DNA of 64,000 nt from contig CAZWLY010000004.1 in NCBI GenBank assembly GCA_964634465.1, forward strand, positions 62,001-126,000, read 5' to 3'. Position numbers and translations under genes: made by a program. How positions within the stretch are numbered: the first letter of the stretch is position 1; every line of letters starts with the position of its first letter. The notes beneath the pieces were generated by a model. It saw nothing but the letters and a program-made list of their open reading frames with translations, made no database searches and was not told the DNA's origin. The stretch comes from CAZWLY01 sp964634465. GTDB taxonomy: Bacteria > Desulfobacterota > Desulfarculia > G963662305. Positions 41,763-48,316 of the stretch are shown one piece after another.

Positions 41763-42413
41763 ATGAGGGCGTCCAGTTACTATACCCGCCAAGTTCTGAT
41801 TCGTGTTTTGCCCGACTACTGCCGGGGCACAACGGCCGACATCGGGGCCGGGAGGGCCAAGTATCGGGAGCTCATCGGGCGCTTCGCCGAGTGCTACCTG
41901 ACCGTGGACAACGGTTCGTCCGAGGCCCAGTTCGGGCAAAGAGAAGCGAAGCCCGACGTGATGGCCGATGTACTCGATCTGCCCCTGGCCGACGGCTCGC
42001 TGGATACGGCGGTGTGCACCGAAGTGCTGGAGCACGTCGTCGATCCCTTCCGGCTGATGGCCGAATTGGCTCGGGTCCTCAAATCCGGCGGCTACCTGAT
42101 CGTGTCCTCGCCTTGGGCCGCGCCCTATCACCCCGAACCGGACGACTACTGGCGCTTCTCCGAGTCGGCCTTGAGGTTGATGTGTGAAAAAAGCGGCCTG
42201 AAGGTGGTCGAGGTTCACAAAAAAGGCGGGTTTTTCACCACTCTTTTCTTTTTCTTCAACCGTGGCATCGAGTTGAACACCCCCCGGCTAAACCGCCTCA
42301 GAAAATCGCTGGGACCGCTCAACCGATTGGCCGAACGCCTGGCCGGCGGCCTGGACCGGCTGATCCCCACCCCGGACGGCGTCGGTTTTCTGATCGTGGC
42401 CCAAAAACCGTAG
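41763..42413 (+). CDS. SAM-dependent methyltransferase (Methyltransf_11-like)
   Basis: A 216-residue class I methyltransferase. TTADIGAGRAKYREL (motif I, about residues 23-37), LDTAVCTEVLEHVVDP (motif IV) and ARVLKSGGYLIVSSPW (motif VI) are clear. The AAPYHPEPDDYWRFSESAL segment is common in methyltransferases of surface-polysaccharide and O-antigen clusters. Last clear host gene before the phage region; a weak GGGC/GCCC hairpin at 42499-42510 follows. Confidence 0.85.
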   Translation: MRASSYYTRQVLIRVLPDYCRGTTADIGAGRAKYRELIGRFAECYLTVDNGSSEAQFGQREAKPDVMADVLDLPLADGSLDTAVCTEVLEHVVDPFRLMAELARVLKSGGYLIVSSPWAAPYHPEPDDYWRFSESALRLMCEKSGLKVVEVHKKGGFFTTLFFFFNRGIELNTPRLNRLRKSLGPLNRLAERLAGGLDRLIPTPDGVGFLIVAQKP

Positions 42414-42619
42414 CCGTCTGTCGGATGCGGCCCCAGCGGGCGGGCGTAGGACGCGCGGGCGAGAAATTATGGGCGGCGACCCGTATTTTTCTATAGATGG
42501 GCAAACGCCCGATTTGTTTTGGCTCGACCGGAGGGTGGAAGACGGTCGCCTGGGCGGACGACTTTTTGTGTGTTAAATTATGTTGGGTAAATTAAGGACA
42601 ACCTTTCCCTACAGTTGGC

Positions 42620-42649
42620 CTTAATAACTCAGCGGCAAGGGCTTAATAA
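42620..42649. repeat. Two CTTAATAA direct repeats 22 bp apart
   Basis: CTTAATAA at 42620-42627 and 42642-42649, start-to-start distance 22 bp, in the AT-rich boundary region. A 22-bp spaced motif recalls the transposase-binding sites at Mu ends, which are about 22 bp each. Only two copies are clear, so this is suggestive only. Confidence 0.4.
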
Positions 42650-42672
42650 ATCGTTGCCCGAAAAGTGCCTGA

Positions 42673-42698
42673 CAGAATCAGACTTGCGTCTGATTCTG
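42673..42698. terminator. Perfect 11-bp hairpin after the broken phage gene
   Basis: CAGAATCAGAC (42673-42683), loop TTGC, GTCTGATTCTG (42688-42698). It lies 7 bases beyond the stop of the minus-strand pseudogene and would end the methylase operon; on that strand TTTT appears only nine bases after the stem. Confidence 0.55.
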
Positions 42699-42704
42699 GG
42701 CCGA

Positions 42705-43297
42705 TCATAGCAGCTTCTCGGCCGTCGGGTCCGGTTGACGTTCCCAGCATAGCGCCACCCCCGGCCCTTTGGCCACCACCTCCAATGCCTCGACCACTGA
42801 CCTCACTCGGCCGGCGTGGCGGACCTCCACGTTGCGCCTGATCCATCGACTGAGAGGCCCGATCATCTCAATCGGAGCGTATGAAGCCGTCACGGCGACC
42901 AACCGCCCTACAGGGATAAAGAAGGATAGCGCCAAGAGGGTCTCCCCGCTCCCACAGGGGACGTAGTATCTCCGGGCCTCGGGAATGAGTTTGATCAGTC
43001 GCTGACCGATCATCTCGACCCAGTCCCAAGGTCCCAAGGTAGGCAGCCGCTGGTGGCGTTAAGCGCTCCAGGGCCGAAATAGGCCCGTTGCTGATCGATT
43101 GAAAGCTCCTCTGTGATGACCAACGGGCTCGATGGATCGATGGCCACCACGGGGACGTCTGTTATCACTTCGGCCAGGGCATCAGAGGCGTTGCCGCAAG
43201 ACAGGCAGACGATCCGCTCGGTCCCCGGTGGAAGGTGGGCCTTTATGATCTCAGCCCGGATGCGCTTGACGTTGGGCAGATTGACAACCTCGGCCAT
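42705..43297 (-). pseudogene. Unknown phage-region gene broken by an 8-bp tandem duplication
   Basis: Two minus-strand frames, 43297-43010 (MAEVVNLPNVKRIRAEI..., ending ATSGCLPWD-LGTGSR) and 43037-42705 (...PWDWVEMIGQRLIKLIPEA..., ending PTAEKLL), join perfectly if one copy of GTCCCAAG (43023-43038, two tandem copies) is removed: ...GCLPWDWVEMIGQ.... The intact product would be 194 residues. It has paired Cys-Gly motifs (IVCLSCGNASDAL and YYVPCGSGETLLALSFF) but no family I recognise. Its start overlaps the methylase stop (GTGATG), so it was co-translated with it. Two short proteins could still be made, or the repeat could contract and restore the gene. Confidence 0.75.
43023..43038. repeat. 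8-bp tandem duplication causing a frameshift
   Basis: GTCCCAAG at 43023-43030 is repeated directly at 43031-43038. The 8-base insertion is not a multiple of three and accounts exactly for the shift between the two reading frames. Confidence 0.85.
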
Positions 43298-44199
43298 CAC
43301 TCCGGCCTCTTGAAAATCAACACCGTCTGGTGTGCCTTGTGAACGTAGCGCTCTCTAACCTTGACATCCCAGGAAAACGCCACGGCCATCGGGGCCTGCT
43401 CGACGCAGATCAACTCGTCGTGGATATCCCAACCGGCCTCGGTAAAGGTCCTGAGCGTGTCCCAAGTGAAGGTGACCAATCGCCCGCCCTTGCGCCAGTT
43501 GGACACCTTCAGGGCTGCGAATCGGCCTGGCTTGACCACGCTTAGCAGCCTGTCGGCCACCCGTCTATACCAGGCCCTAAATTGATCGTAGGACTTAAAC
43601 GAACTGGCCTGGCCAGGGACATCCTCGTACTTTTCGAGGTTGTAAAAAGGGGGGCCGGTAACGACCAGGTCGATGCTGTCGTCAACGACGCCGGGTAATT
43701 CTGCCGCATCCTGGTTGAGGACCGTCCAAGGCAGATCGGGCCTGGCGCGGCGCTTTCCGGCGGCCTCCATGGCGGAGCAATACGACGGGACGATGTCATT
43801 TACGACCACCCCCCGGCCGAGCCAGTTGGCGATGAGGCCGATATTGGCCCGGTTGCCGAAAGGGTCGAGGATTAGATCACCCGGCCGGCTCCAATACTTA
43901 ACCAGGAACCACGAAGCGGCCGGGGGGAAATGGCTGGCCTTGAAAGGAGCGTGGTAAATGTTTCCTTGGTTCCGCATGGGGCGGGCTTGATCGGCCAGGA
44001 ACTTGAAAAGTTCCGGCAACCGAGAGAGAACAAGCACCGAGGTGGGGAAATACCCGAACTCTTTTTTTATGTCGGGCACGCGTCCCTTTCCGGCCTCAAA
44101 TTCTTCTAGCGTGACGACGGGGCTTTTCAGCCCTTGTTTTTCCCACCATTTACCCTGGCTCTTTGCAATTTTTCGCTCGGCGACGTCAGTCTCAATCAT
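43297..44199 (-). CDS. Phage-type DNA methyltransferase with atypical SAM motif
   Basis: A 300-residue N6/N4-type DNA methylase homologue (N6_N4_Mtase fold, permuted beta class). Motif IV reads TGPPFYNLEKY (usual TSPPYxxx), and the SAM-binding motif I reads LDPFGNRANIGLIANWLGR where DPFxGSGTT is expected: the Gly-rich FxGxG core is lost. Binding may be weakened, or the enzyme belongs to a divergent phage subfamily. ATG at 44199 is likely; an in-frame GTG at 44238 is possible. A TATAAC box overlaps the upstream inverted repeat. The broken gene 42705-43297 follows with a 1-base overlap. Confidence 0.8.
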   Translation of the reverse strand: MIETDVAERKIAKSQGKWWEKQGLKSPVVTLEEFEAGKGRVPDIKKEFGYFPTSVLVLSRLPELFKFLADQARPMRNQGNIYHAPFKASHFPPAASWFLVKYWSRPGDLILDPFGNRANIGLIANWLGRGVVVNDIVPSYCSAMEAAGKRRARPDLPWTVLNQDAAELPGVVDDSIDLVVTGPPFYNLEKYEDVPGQASSFKSYDQFRAWYRRVADRLLSVVKPGRFAALKVSNWRKGGRLVTFTWDTLRTFTEAGWDIHDELICVEQAPMAVAFSWDVKVRERYVHKAHQTVLIFKRPE

Positions 44200-44225
44200 C
44201 CGACCATGACCTTTCGTGTTATACT

Positions 44226-44252
44226 CCCTCCCGCCCACGTGGGCAGGGAGGG
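44226..44252. repeat. Near-perfect 27-base inverted repeat between divergent genes
   Basis: CCCTCCC-GCCCAC (44226-44238) faces GTGGGC-A-GGGAGGG (44239-44252) with a single unpaired A (44245). It lies between the methylase gene and the pentapeptide-channel gene, close to a TATAAC box on the minus strand, so it may be an operator controlling the methylase or a structure left by recombination. Confidence 0.5.
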
Positions 44253-44397
44253 TCGGGGGTTATCTCCCTGGTCGGATGACAGGCTTTAAGGGGTCCATCC
44301 GGCCGCCGGCGGGAGTGGCAGCTCCCGGCCGGCGACCCTCCGCTTATCCTTCCTTTTCGTATGGCCCGAACCGGGCGCAGTGTGTTATAAAAATCCC

Positions 44398-45375
44398 ATG
44401 TCCGATCAAAACGACGATAAGCCCAAAGGCCCCTGGTACGCCAAAAGGCCGAACGACGAGGAATTGAAAAAAATCCTGGACGATCATGCAGCCTGGGTTG
44501 AGGCCGATACGAAAGGCGACCCGCCGCATGATCTGACAGGGATCGACCTTCGCGATCGGAACCTCCGGGGGGCCGACCTCCGGAAGGCAAACCTCAGCGG
44601 GGCCGCCCTCCAGAGGGCAAACCTCAGCCATGCCAAGCTGGAAGAAGCCCAACTTAACGACGCTTGCCTTCAGAGGGCGGAACTTAACTCTGCCAACCTC
44701 GAGAAGGCCCAATTGTTTGGGGCGAACCTCCAAAAAGCCAAACTGATTGGTATCGGCCGCGAAAGGTACATGATGAACATGAAAGGGGCCAAGCTCTGTG
44801 GGGCCGATCTCAGAGGGGCCGCGCTCGGAGACGCCAATCTCCAGGGGGCCGAGATGAGGAGGGCGGATCTCAGAGGGGCCACGCTGGTCATGGTGAATCT
44901 TTTTGGGGTGGACGTTTCCGGCGTAAGATATAACCGTAAAACAAAATGCCGCAGTGTCCGCGTGGATGATTGCTTTGGCAGCCCCCGGTTCAAACGTTTC
45001 GTCCTGGACCAGGATTATCTGGCGGAGTTCAAGGAGGACCATCCGGTCTGGTACCGGCTGTGGTGGCTTTTCGCCGACTGCGGCCGGTCTCTCTGGCCGT
45101 GGGCGGCCTGGTCGGTGGTGATGGCCTTGGGATTCGCTTTGGTCTATTATTTCGGTTTCGATGCCGGTGACTTTAAATGCCCCAAAAAGCTGGGTTGGTC
45201 GTTGTGGACCACCATCTACTACTCCGTGGTCACCTTCACCACCTTGGGCTTCGGCGATATCACGCCACAGGACGATAAGGCCGCCATGTGGGTCATGGCC
45301 GAGGTCGTCGTCGGCTACATCATGCTCGGCGGGCTGATCTCCATCCTGGCCAACAAGCTGGCCCGGCGGAGCTGA
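44398..45375 (+). CDS. Pentapeptide-repeat protein fused to a two-TM potassium-channel-like pore (copy 1)
   Basis: A 325-residue protein. A short acidic head is followed by about 20 A(D/N)LXX pentapeptides (about residues 48-170; RGADLRKANLSGAALQRANL), which form a right-handed quadrilateral beta-helix. A conserved linker (KTKCRSVRVDDCFGSPRF, about 180-200) leads to TM1 (WAAWSVVMALGFALVYYFG), a pore helix with the filter TTLGFGD (residues 281-287; canonical TVGYGD) and TM2 (WVMAEVVVGYIMLGGLISIL). It would form a tetrameric cation channel with a cytoplasmic pentapeptide domain. A second copy follows after 24 bases. It runs opposite to the phage late genes; an exclusion or abortive-infection role is an inference. 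Confidence 0.85.
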   Translation: MSDQNDDKPKGPWYAKRPNDEELKKILDDHAAWVEADTKGDPPHDLTGIDLRDRNLRGADLRKANLSGAALQRANLSHAKLEEAQLNDACLQRAELNSANLEKAQLFGANLQKAKLIGIGRERYMMNMKGAKLCGADLRGAALGDANLQGAEMRRADLRGATLVMVNLFGVDVSGVRYNRKTKCRSVRVDDCFGSPRFKRFVLDQDYLAEFKEDHPVWYRLWWLFADCGRSLWPWAAWSVVMALGFALVYYFGFDAGDFKCPKKLGWSLWTTIYYSVVTFTTLGFGDITPQDDKAAMWVMAEVVVGYIMLGGLISILANKLARRS

Positions 45376-46337
45376 ACCAAACAGTGATGAAAGGATCGCA
45401 TGGCAGGTAACGGCGAGCGCAGGTTTGTGTGCCTCTGGAAGGGTGTAAGGCCGAACGACGAGGAATTGGAGCAAATCCAGGCCGACCACCGCGCTTGGCT
45501 GGCGGCCGGCGATGAGGGCGACCCGCCGCATGATCTGAGGGGAATCAATCTCATCGGTCGCAATCTCCGGAGGGCCTACCTCCTGAAGGCCGACCTCAGG
45601 AAGGCCAAGCTCAGCAGGGCCGACCTCCAGGAGGCCGACCTCAGGTGGGCCAAGCTCCAGAACACCGACCTCACTGACGCCCGACTCTCGCTTGCCGATC
45701 TCCAGGGGGCCGACCTCAGGAAGGCCAAGCTCGGCAGGGCCGACCTCAGCGAGGCCCACCTCAGAGATGTCAATCTCCAGGGAGCCGTAATGAGGAGGGC
45801 GGATCTCAGAGAGGCCACGCTGTTCATGGTCGATCTTTCCGGGGCGGACGTCGCCGGCGTAAGATATGACCGTAAAACAAAATGCCGCAGTGTCCGCGTG
45901 GATGATTGCTTTGGCAGCCCCCGGTTCAAACGTTTCGTCCTGGACCAGGATTATCTGGCGGAGTTCAAGGAGGACCATCCGCTCTGGTATCGGCTGTGGT
46001 GGCTTTTCGCCGACTGCGGCCGGTCCATCGGGCGCTGGGCTCTCTGGTCGGCGGGGCTGGCTTACGGTTTCGCCGTGCTCTTTTTTCACGGCCGTAACCT
46101 GGGTTGGCTCAAATTTAAAGGGCCCTATCTCGACGCCGCAACCCAGGCAGTCGGACAACCGTGGACATTTGAAACCGCCCTCTACTACTCGGTCGTTACC
46201 TTCACCACTTTGGGATTTGGCGATATCACGCCACAGGACGATAAGGCCGCCATGTGGGTCATGGCCGAGGTCGTCGTCGGCTACATCATGCTCGGCGGGC
46301 TGATCTCCATCCTGGCCAACAAGCTGGCCCGGCGGAG
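44935..46337 (+). repeat. Duplicated DNA blocks shared by the two channel genes
   Basis: Two blocks are identical base for base between the tandem genes: 44935-45045 equals 45871-45981 (111 bp) and 45253-45371 equals 46219-46337 (119 bp). The pentapeptide region and the TM1-pore region between them differ markedly. Duplication with later gene conversion, or domain swapping, explains this. Confidence 0.85.
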
Positions 46338-46341
46338 TTGA
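45400..46341 (+). CDS. Pentapeptide-repeat protein fused to a two-TM potassium-channel-like pore (copy 2)
   Basis: A 313-residue paralogue of the preceding gene, 24 bases downstream and probably co-transcribed. It has the same order: an acidic head (RPNDEELEQIQADHRAWL), about 20 pentapeptides (SRADLQEADLRWAKL; shorter by some six repeats' worth of irregular sequence), the KTKCRSVRVDDCFGSPRF linker, TM1 (WALWSAGLAYGFAVLFF), pore helix YYSVVTFTTLGFGDITP (filter about 269-275) and TM2. The loop between TM1 and the pore is longer and different (HGRNLGWLKFKGPYLDAATQAVG), so the two proteins could form hetero-oligomers with distinct outer vestibules. Ends 37 bases from the convergent phage nuclease gene. 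Confidence 0.85.
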   Translation: MAGNGERRFVCLWKGVRPNDEELEQIQADHRAWLAAGDEGDPPHDLRGINLIGRNLRRAYLLKADLRKAKLSRADLQEADLRWAKLQNTDLTDARLSLADLQGADLRKAKLGRADLSEAHLRDVNLQGAVMRRADLREATLFMVDLSGADVAGVRYDRKTKCRSVRVDDCFGSPRFKRFVLDQDYLAEFKEDHPLWYRLWWLFADCGRSIGRWALWSAGLAYGFAVLFFHGRNLGWLKFKGPYLDAATQAVGQPWTFETALYYSVVTFTTLGFGDITPQDDKAAMWVMAEVVVGYIMLGGLISILANKLARRS

Positions 46342-46378
46342 GGCCGAGAATAAGTCCAGGATCGCCACCACCCGCTCC

Positions 46379-46873
46379 CTATCGAGTCCTTCTATTCCGC
46401 CGCCACCTCCAGGGCGGCGTCGGGTTCGGGTCGGCCCACAGGCCGGCCCGAGCCTTTTTGGCCGCGGCCTGGGCCGCCCGGTACGCCTTGGAGCGGGCCC
46501 AGGCCAGGCCGGCCTTGATCAACTCCAGGCCCAGGTCCCGGCCGCCGGGCAGGGTCACCGTGGCGATCGTCCGGCCGTATCGGCCGGTCGCCCTGGGGAG
46601 CACCCTCACCTCCCGGCCCAGGGCCAGCCTGGCGGCCAGCGCCGTCGCCTCCCGGCCGTAGGGCTGATCCGTCTCGGGACAATCCAATCCGGCCAGGCGG
46701 ACGGTCAGCCCGCCGACCACCAACGTGTCGCCGTCGATCACCCGCTCGACCAGGCCGGTCAACCCCTCGCCGGCGCGGGCGTACTGGACGGCGGACAGGG
46801 CCCAGACGGCCAGCATCATCAGCACGGCCAGGGCGATCAACGCCGCCCGCTCGATCACCTCCCGGAGCGTCAT
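46379..46873 (-). CDS. Secreted or membrane-anchored staphylococcal nuclease-like (SNase) protein
   Basis: A 164-residue protein: an N-terminal hydrophobic segment (ALIALAVLMMLAVWALSAV, signal anchor or signal peptide) followed by a thermonuclease domain (VERVIDGDTLVVGGLTVRLAGLDCPETDQPYG; RATGRYGRTIATVTL; DLGLELIKAGLAWA). VIDGDT is the calcium-site Asp pair and RLAG and GRYGR supply the catalytic arginines. ATG at 46873 has GGAGGAGG 6 bases upstream, inside the preceding gene, and overlaps its stop. As last gene of the phage late operon it may degrade host or rival DNA in the periplasm. Confidence 0.85.
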   Translation of the reverse strand: MTLREVIERAALIALAVLMMLAVWALSAVQYARAGEGLTGLVERVIDGDTLVVGGLTVRLAGLDCPETDQPYGREATALAARLALGREVRVLPRATGRYGRTIATVTLPGGRDLGLELIKAGLAWARSKAYRAAQAAAKKARAGLWADPNPTPPWRWRRNRRTR

Positions 46874-47142
46874 CACTCACCTCCTCCGGTAACGATACCA
46901 CCGCACGATATCTCGCACAGATGGCGCTTGATCGGGATCGCCCCGGAATAAACCTTCTTGTCGTCGCTGATCAGGATGGGCAGTTCGCGTTCGGCCAGCT
47001 CGACGCATTCATGGAAGGCCAGCTCGGCCAGGGCCGCCGGGTCATCGGTCAGCGACACTTCCCGGACGCCCAGAGAGGCCAGGTCGAATCCGTTCTTGAT
47101 CTGCTCGCACTTGCCGCAGCCGGGTTTGGTGAACAGGATCAT
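46873..47142 (-). CDS. Glutaredoxin/thioredoxin-like small phage protein
   Basis: An 89-residue protein, MILFTKPGCGKCEQIKNG, with a CxxC redox motif (CGKC, Cys9 and Cys12) at the start of helix 1 of a thioredoxin fold, as in NrdH/glutaredoxins. The cis-Pro is probably in ERELPILISDDK. Its C-terminus CEISCGG adds two Cys. ATG at 47142 overlaps the lysozyme stop (ATGA). Possibly a redox partner for the Cys-containing lysozyme or nuclease. Confidence 0.75.
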   Translation of the reverse strand: MILFTKPGCGKCEQIKNGFDLASLGVREVSLTDDPAALAELAFHECVELAERELPILISDDKKVYSGAIPIKRHLCEISCGGIVTGGGE

Positions 47143-47588
47143 GCCTCCCTCCAGTCCTGCCCCTCGAACAGTGCCCGCTCGGCCGCCCGGCGCCGGATGA
47201 GCCCCGTCTGCTTGCGGCCGCCGGCGTAGACCCAACGGCCGAACTCCTCGGCCGCGGCGGAATAGTCGCCCCGGTTGAGCCGATCTCTCAGGGTCGAACA
47301 GGAAAACGCCACCCCCCCGATGTTGAAAACGAGCGAGACCAGGGCGTCGAACTGGCCCTGGGTCAGCTCGACCTCCACGCAGCGCTCGATGCAGCGCTCG
47401 GCCCAGCCGACGTCTCGCCGGAGCAACTCCTCGGCCTCGGCCTCGGTGATCCCGTCGGGGTAAGCCTCGCCCGGCCGGAGCACGTGGCCGTAACCGATGG
47501 TCGGCTTGCCGCCCTGGCAGGTATAAAGTTCAGGGCGGAAACCCTCGAAGTGCTTGATCAGATCGATCCCGTCCTGAGACGTCCTCAT
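47139..47588 (-). CDS. Phage lysozyme (endolysin), glycoside hydrolase family 24
   Basis: A 149-residue muramidase of the T4/P22 lysozyme family. HFEGFRPELYTC holds the catalytic Glu (Glu15), TIGYGHVLRPGE the Gly-Tyr-Gly-His loop, and QFDALVSLVFNIGGVAF the C-terminal lobe. It has no signal peptide, so a holin is needed; none is recognised with certainty next to it. Three extra Cys (TC, RCIERC) are unusual. It overlaps the o-spanin-like gene upstream by 4 bases. Confidence 0.9.
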   Translation of the reverse strand: MRTSQDGIDLIKHFEGFRPELYTCQGGKPTIGYGHVLRPGEAYPDGITEAEAEELLRRDVGWAERCIERCVEVELTQGQFDALVSLVFNIGGVAFSCSTLRDRLNRGDYSAAAEEFGRWVYAGGRKQTGLIRRRAAERALFEGQDWREA

Positions 47589-47875
47589 CTCTCATCTCCC
47601 CCGGCTCGGCAGGCCTCGATTTGCTCTCGAAACATGGCCCACTCCCGGATTGCCAGGTAGGCGGCCCGGTGCTCGGCGTAAAGGTGGCCGATGTCCCTGG
47701 CCAACTCGGCATAAAACGCCTCGGACCACTCGATCAGTTCCGGCGCCGGACAGGGGACATGAGCAGGGTTATTCCTGGCCGCCCTTCCGGCGCAGCCAGA
47801 GAGCAAAATCGTCAGGATCAGCAGTAACCCGATCCATCGTGGCCCGCCTCCGGGCCTGCCCTTTGAGCGCCTCAT
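47585..47875 (-). CDS. Small lipoprotein, probable outer-membrane spanin (Rz1-like)
   Basis: A 96-residue protein with a basic N-terminus, hydrophobic core and lipobox (LLLILTILLSGCAG; Cys28). ATG at 47875 has GGAGG 7 bases upstream. Its first third is encoded in another frame inside the 3' part of the preceding gene (47769-48017), the embedded arrangement typical of Rz/Rz1 spanin pairs. The mature part is longer and more helical (IEWSEAFYAELARDIGHLYAEHRAAYLAIRE) than classical Rz1, so the assignment is tentative. Confidence 0.55.
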   Translation of the reverse strand: MRRSKGRPGGGPRWIGLLLILTILLSGCAGRAARNNPAHVPCPAPELIEWSEAFYAELARDIGHLYAEHRAAYLAIREWAMFREQIEACRAGGDER

Positions 47876-48017
47876 TCTCGGCCTCCGCCATCTCAAGGCG
47901 GGCCTGGTCGGCGCCGGCTCGCCGGTCGATCTCCCGGCGCCGCCTCTCGGCCAACTTTTCGGCCATCGACGAGAGGCGCTCGCCGATCTTGAGCACCGAC
48001 GCCAGCCAGGTCCACAC
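47769..48017 (-). CDS. Small coiled-coil protein of the lysis region (spanin-like partner)
   Basis: An 82-residue protein rich in charged residues: SMAEKLAERRRREIDRRAG and LEMAEAENEALKGQARRR predict a long helix or coiled coil, as in inner-membrane spanins, but the N-terminus (MWTWLASVLKIGERL) is at best a weak membrane anchor. The GTG at 48017 is preceded by GAGG. The overlapping lipoprotein gene and the lysozyme downstream suggest a lysis function. Confidence 0.5.
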   Translation of the reverse strand: MWTWLASVLKIGERLSSMAEKLAERRRREIDRRAGADQARLEMAEAENEALKGQARRRATMDRVTADPDDFALWLRRKGGQE

Positions 48018-48019
48018 GG

Positions 48020-48307
48020 TTAAAGCCTCATCGCCGCCTTCTGGACCGCCCAGACGGCGTCGTCGATCTTGGTGCCGGTTGCCTTAACCCTTCGCTCGAC
48101 CTCGGCCGCCATTTCGGCTTCGGTGGCGAACTGGCTGGGGAGCTGGCCGGACAGTCGGGCCCCGACCAACATGCCCATGTCGTCGTAACAGTTTTCGGTT
48201 TTGGACGCTGCGTCCCAACCGAGCTGGATCCCCTTGCCGGCCGCTTCGGTGACCAAGCCGGACATCCTGGGGATGATGTAACCGATGACTAAGGCCCAAA
48301 GGTCCAT
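48020..48307 (-). CDS. Phage protein of unknown function (95 residues)
   Basis: MDLWALVIGYIIPRMSGLVTEA at the start is moderately hydrophobic and amphipathic; the rest is soluble and helical (ATEAEMAAEVERRVKATG; DDAVWAVQKAAMRL). It sits at the head of the lysis group, two bases from the coiled-coil gene, where a holin is often found, but only one short hydrophobic stretch is present. No family recognised. Confidence 0.5.
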   Translation of the reverse strand: MDLWALVIGYIIPRMSGLVTEAAGKGIQLGWDAASKTENCYDDMGMLVGARLSGQLPSQFATEAEMAAEVERRVKATGTKIDDAVWAVQKAAMRL

Positions 48308-48316
48308 GGTTTCCTC

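Larger units (their letters stand above)
42414..42704. other. AT-rich non-coding boundary region, candidate phage end
   Basis: After the last host gene the sequence becomes unusually AT-rich from about 42560 (TTAAATTA at 42573-42580, TAAATTAA at 42588-42595, CTTAATAA at 42620-42627 and 42642-42649). No gene is visible. This is where the right end of a Mu-like prophage would lie if the methylase and pentapeptide genes belong to it. The exact boundary cannot be set without the other end. Confidence 0.45.

Noticed and set aside
44344..46371. A 675-codon minus-strand frame opposite both channel genes
   Set aside because: It mirrors the pentapeptide repeats (periodic GPxEVG text) and has no ribosome site; the plus-strand genes have clear domains.
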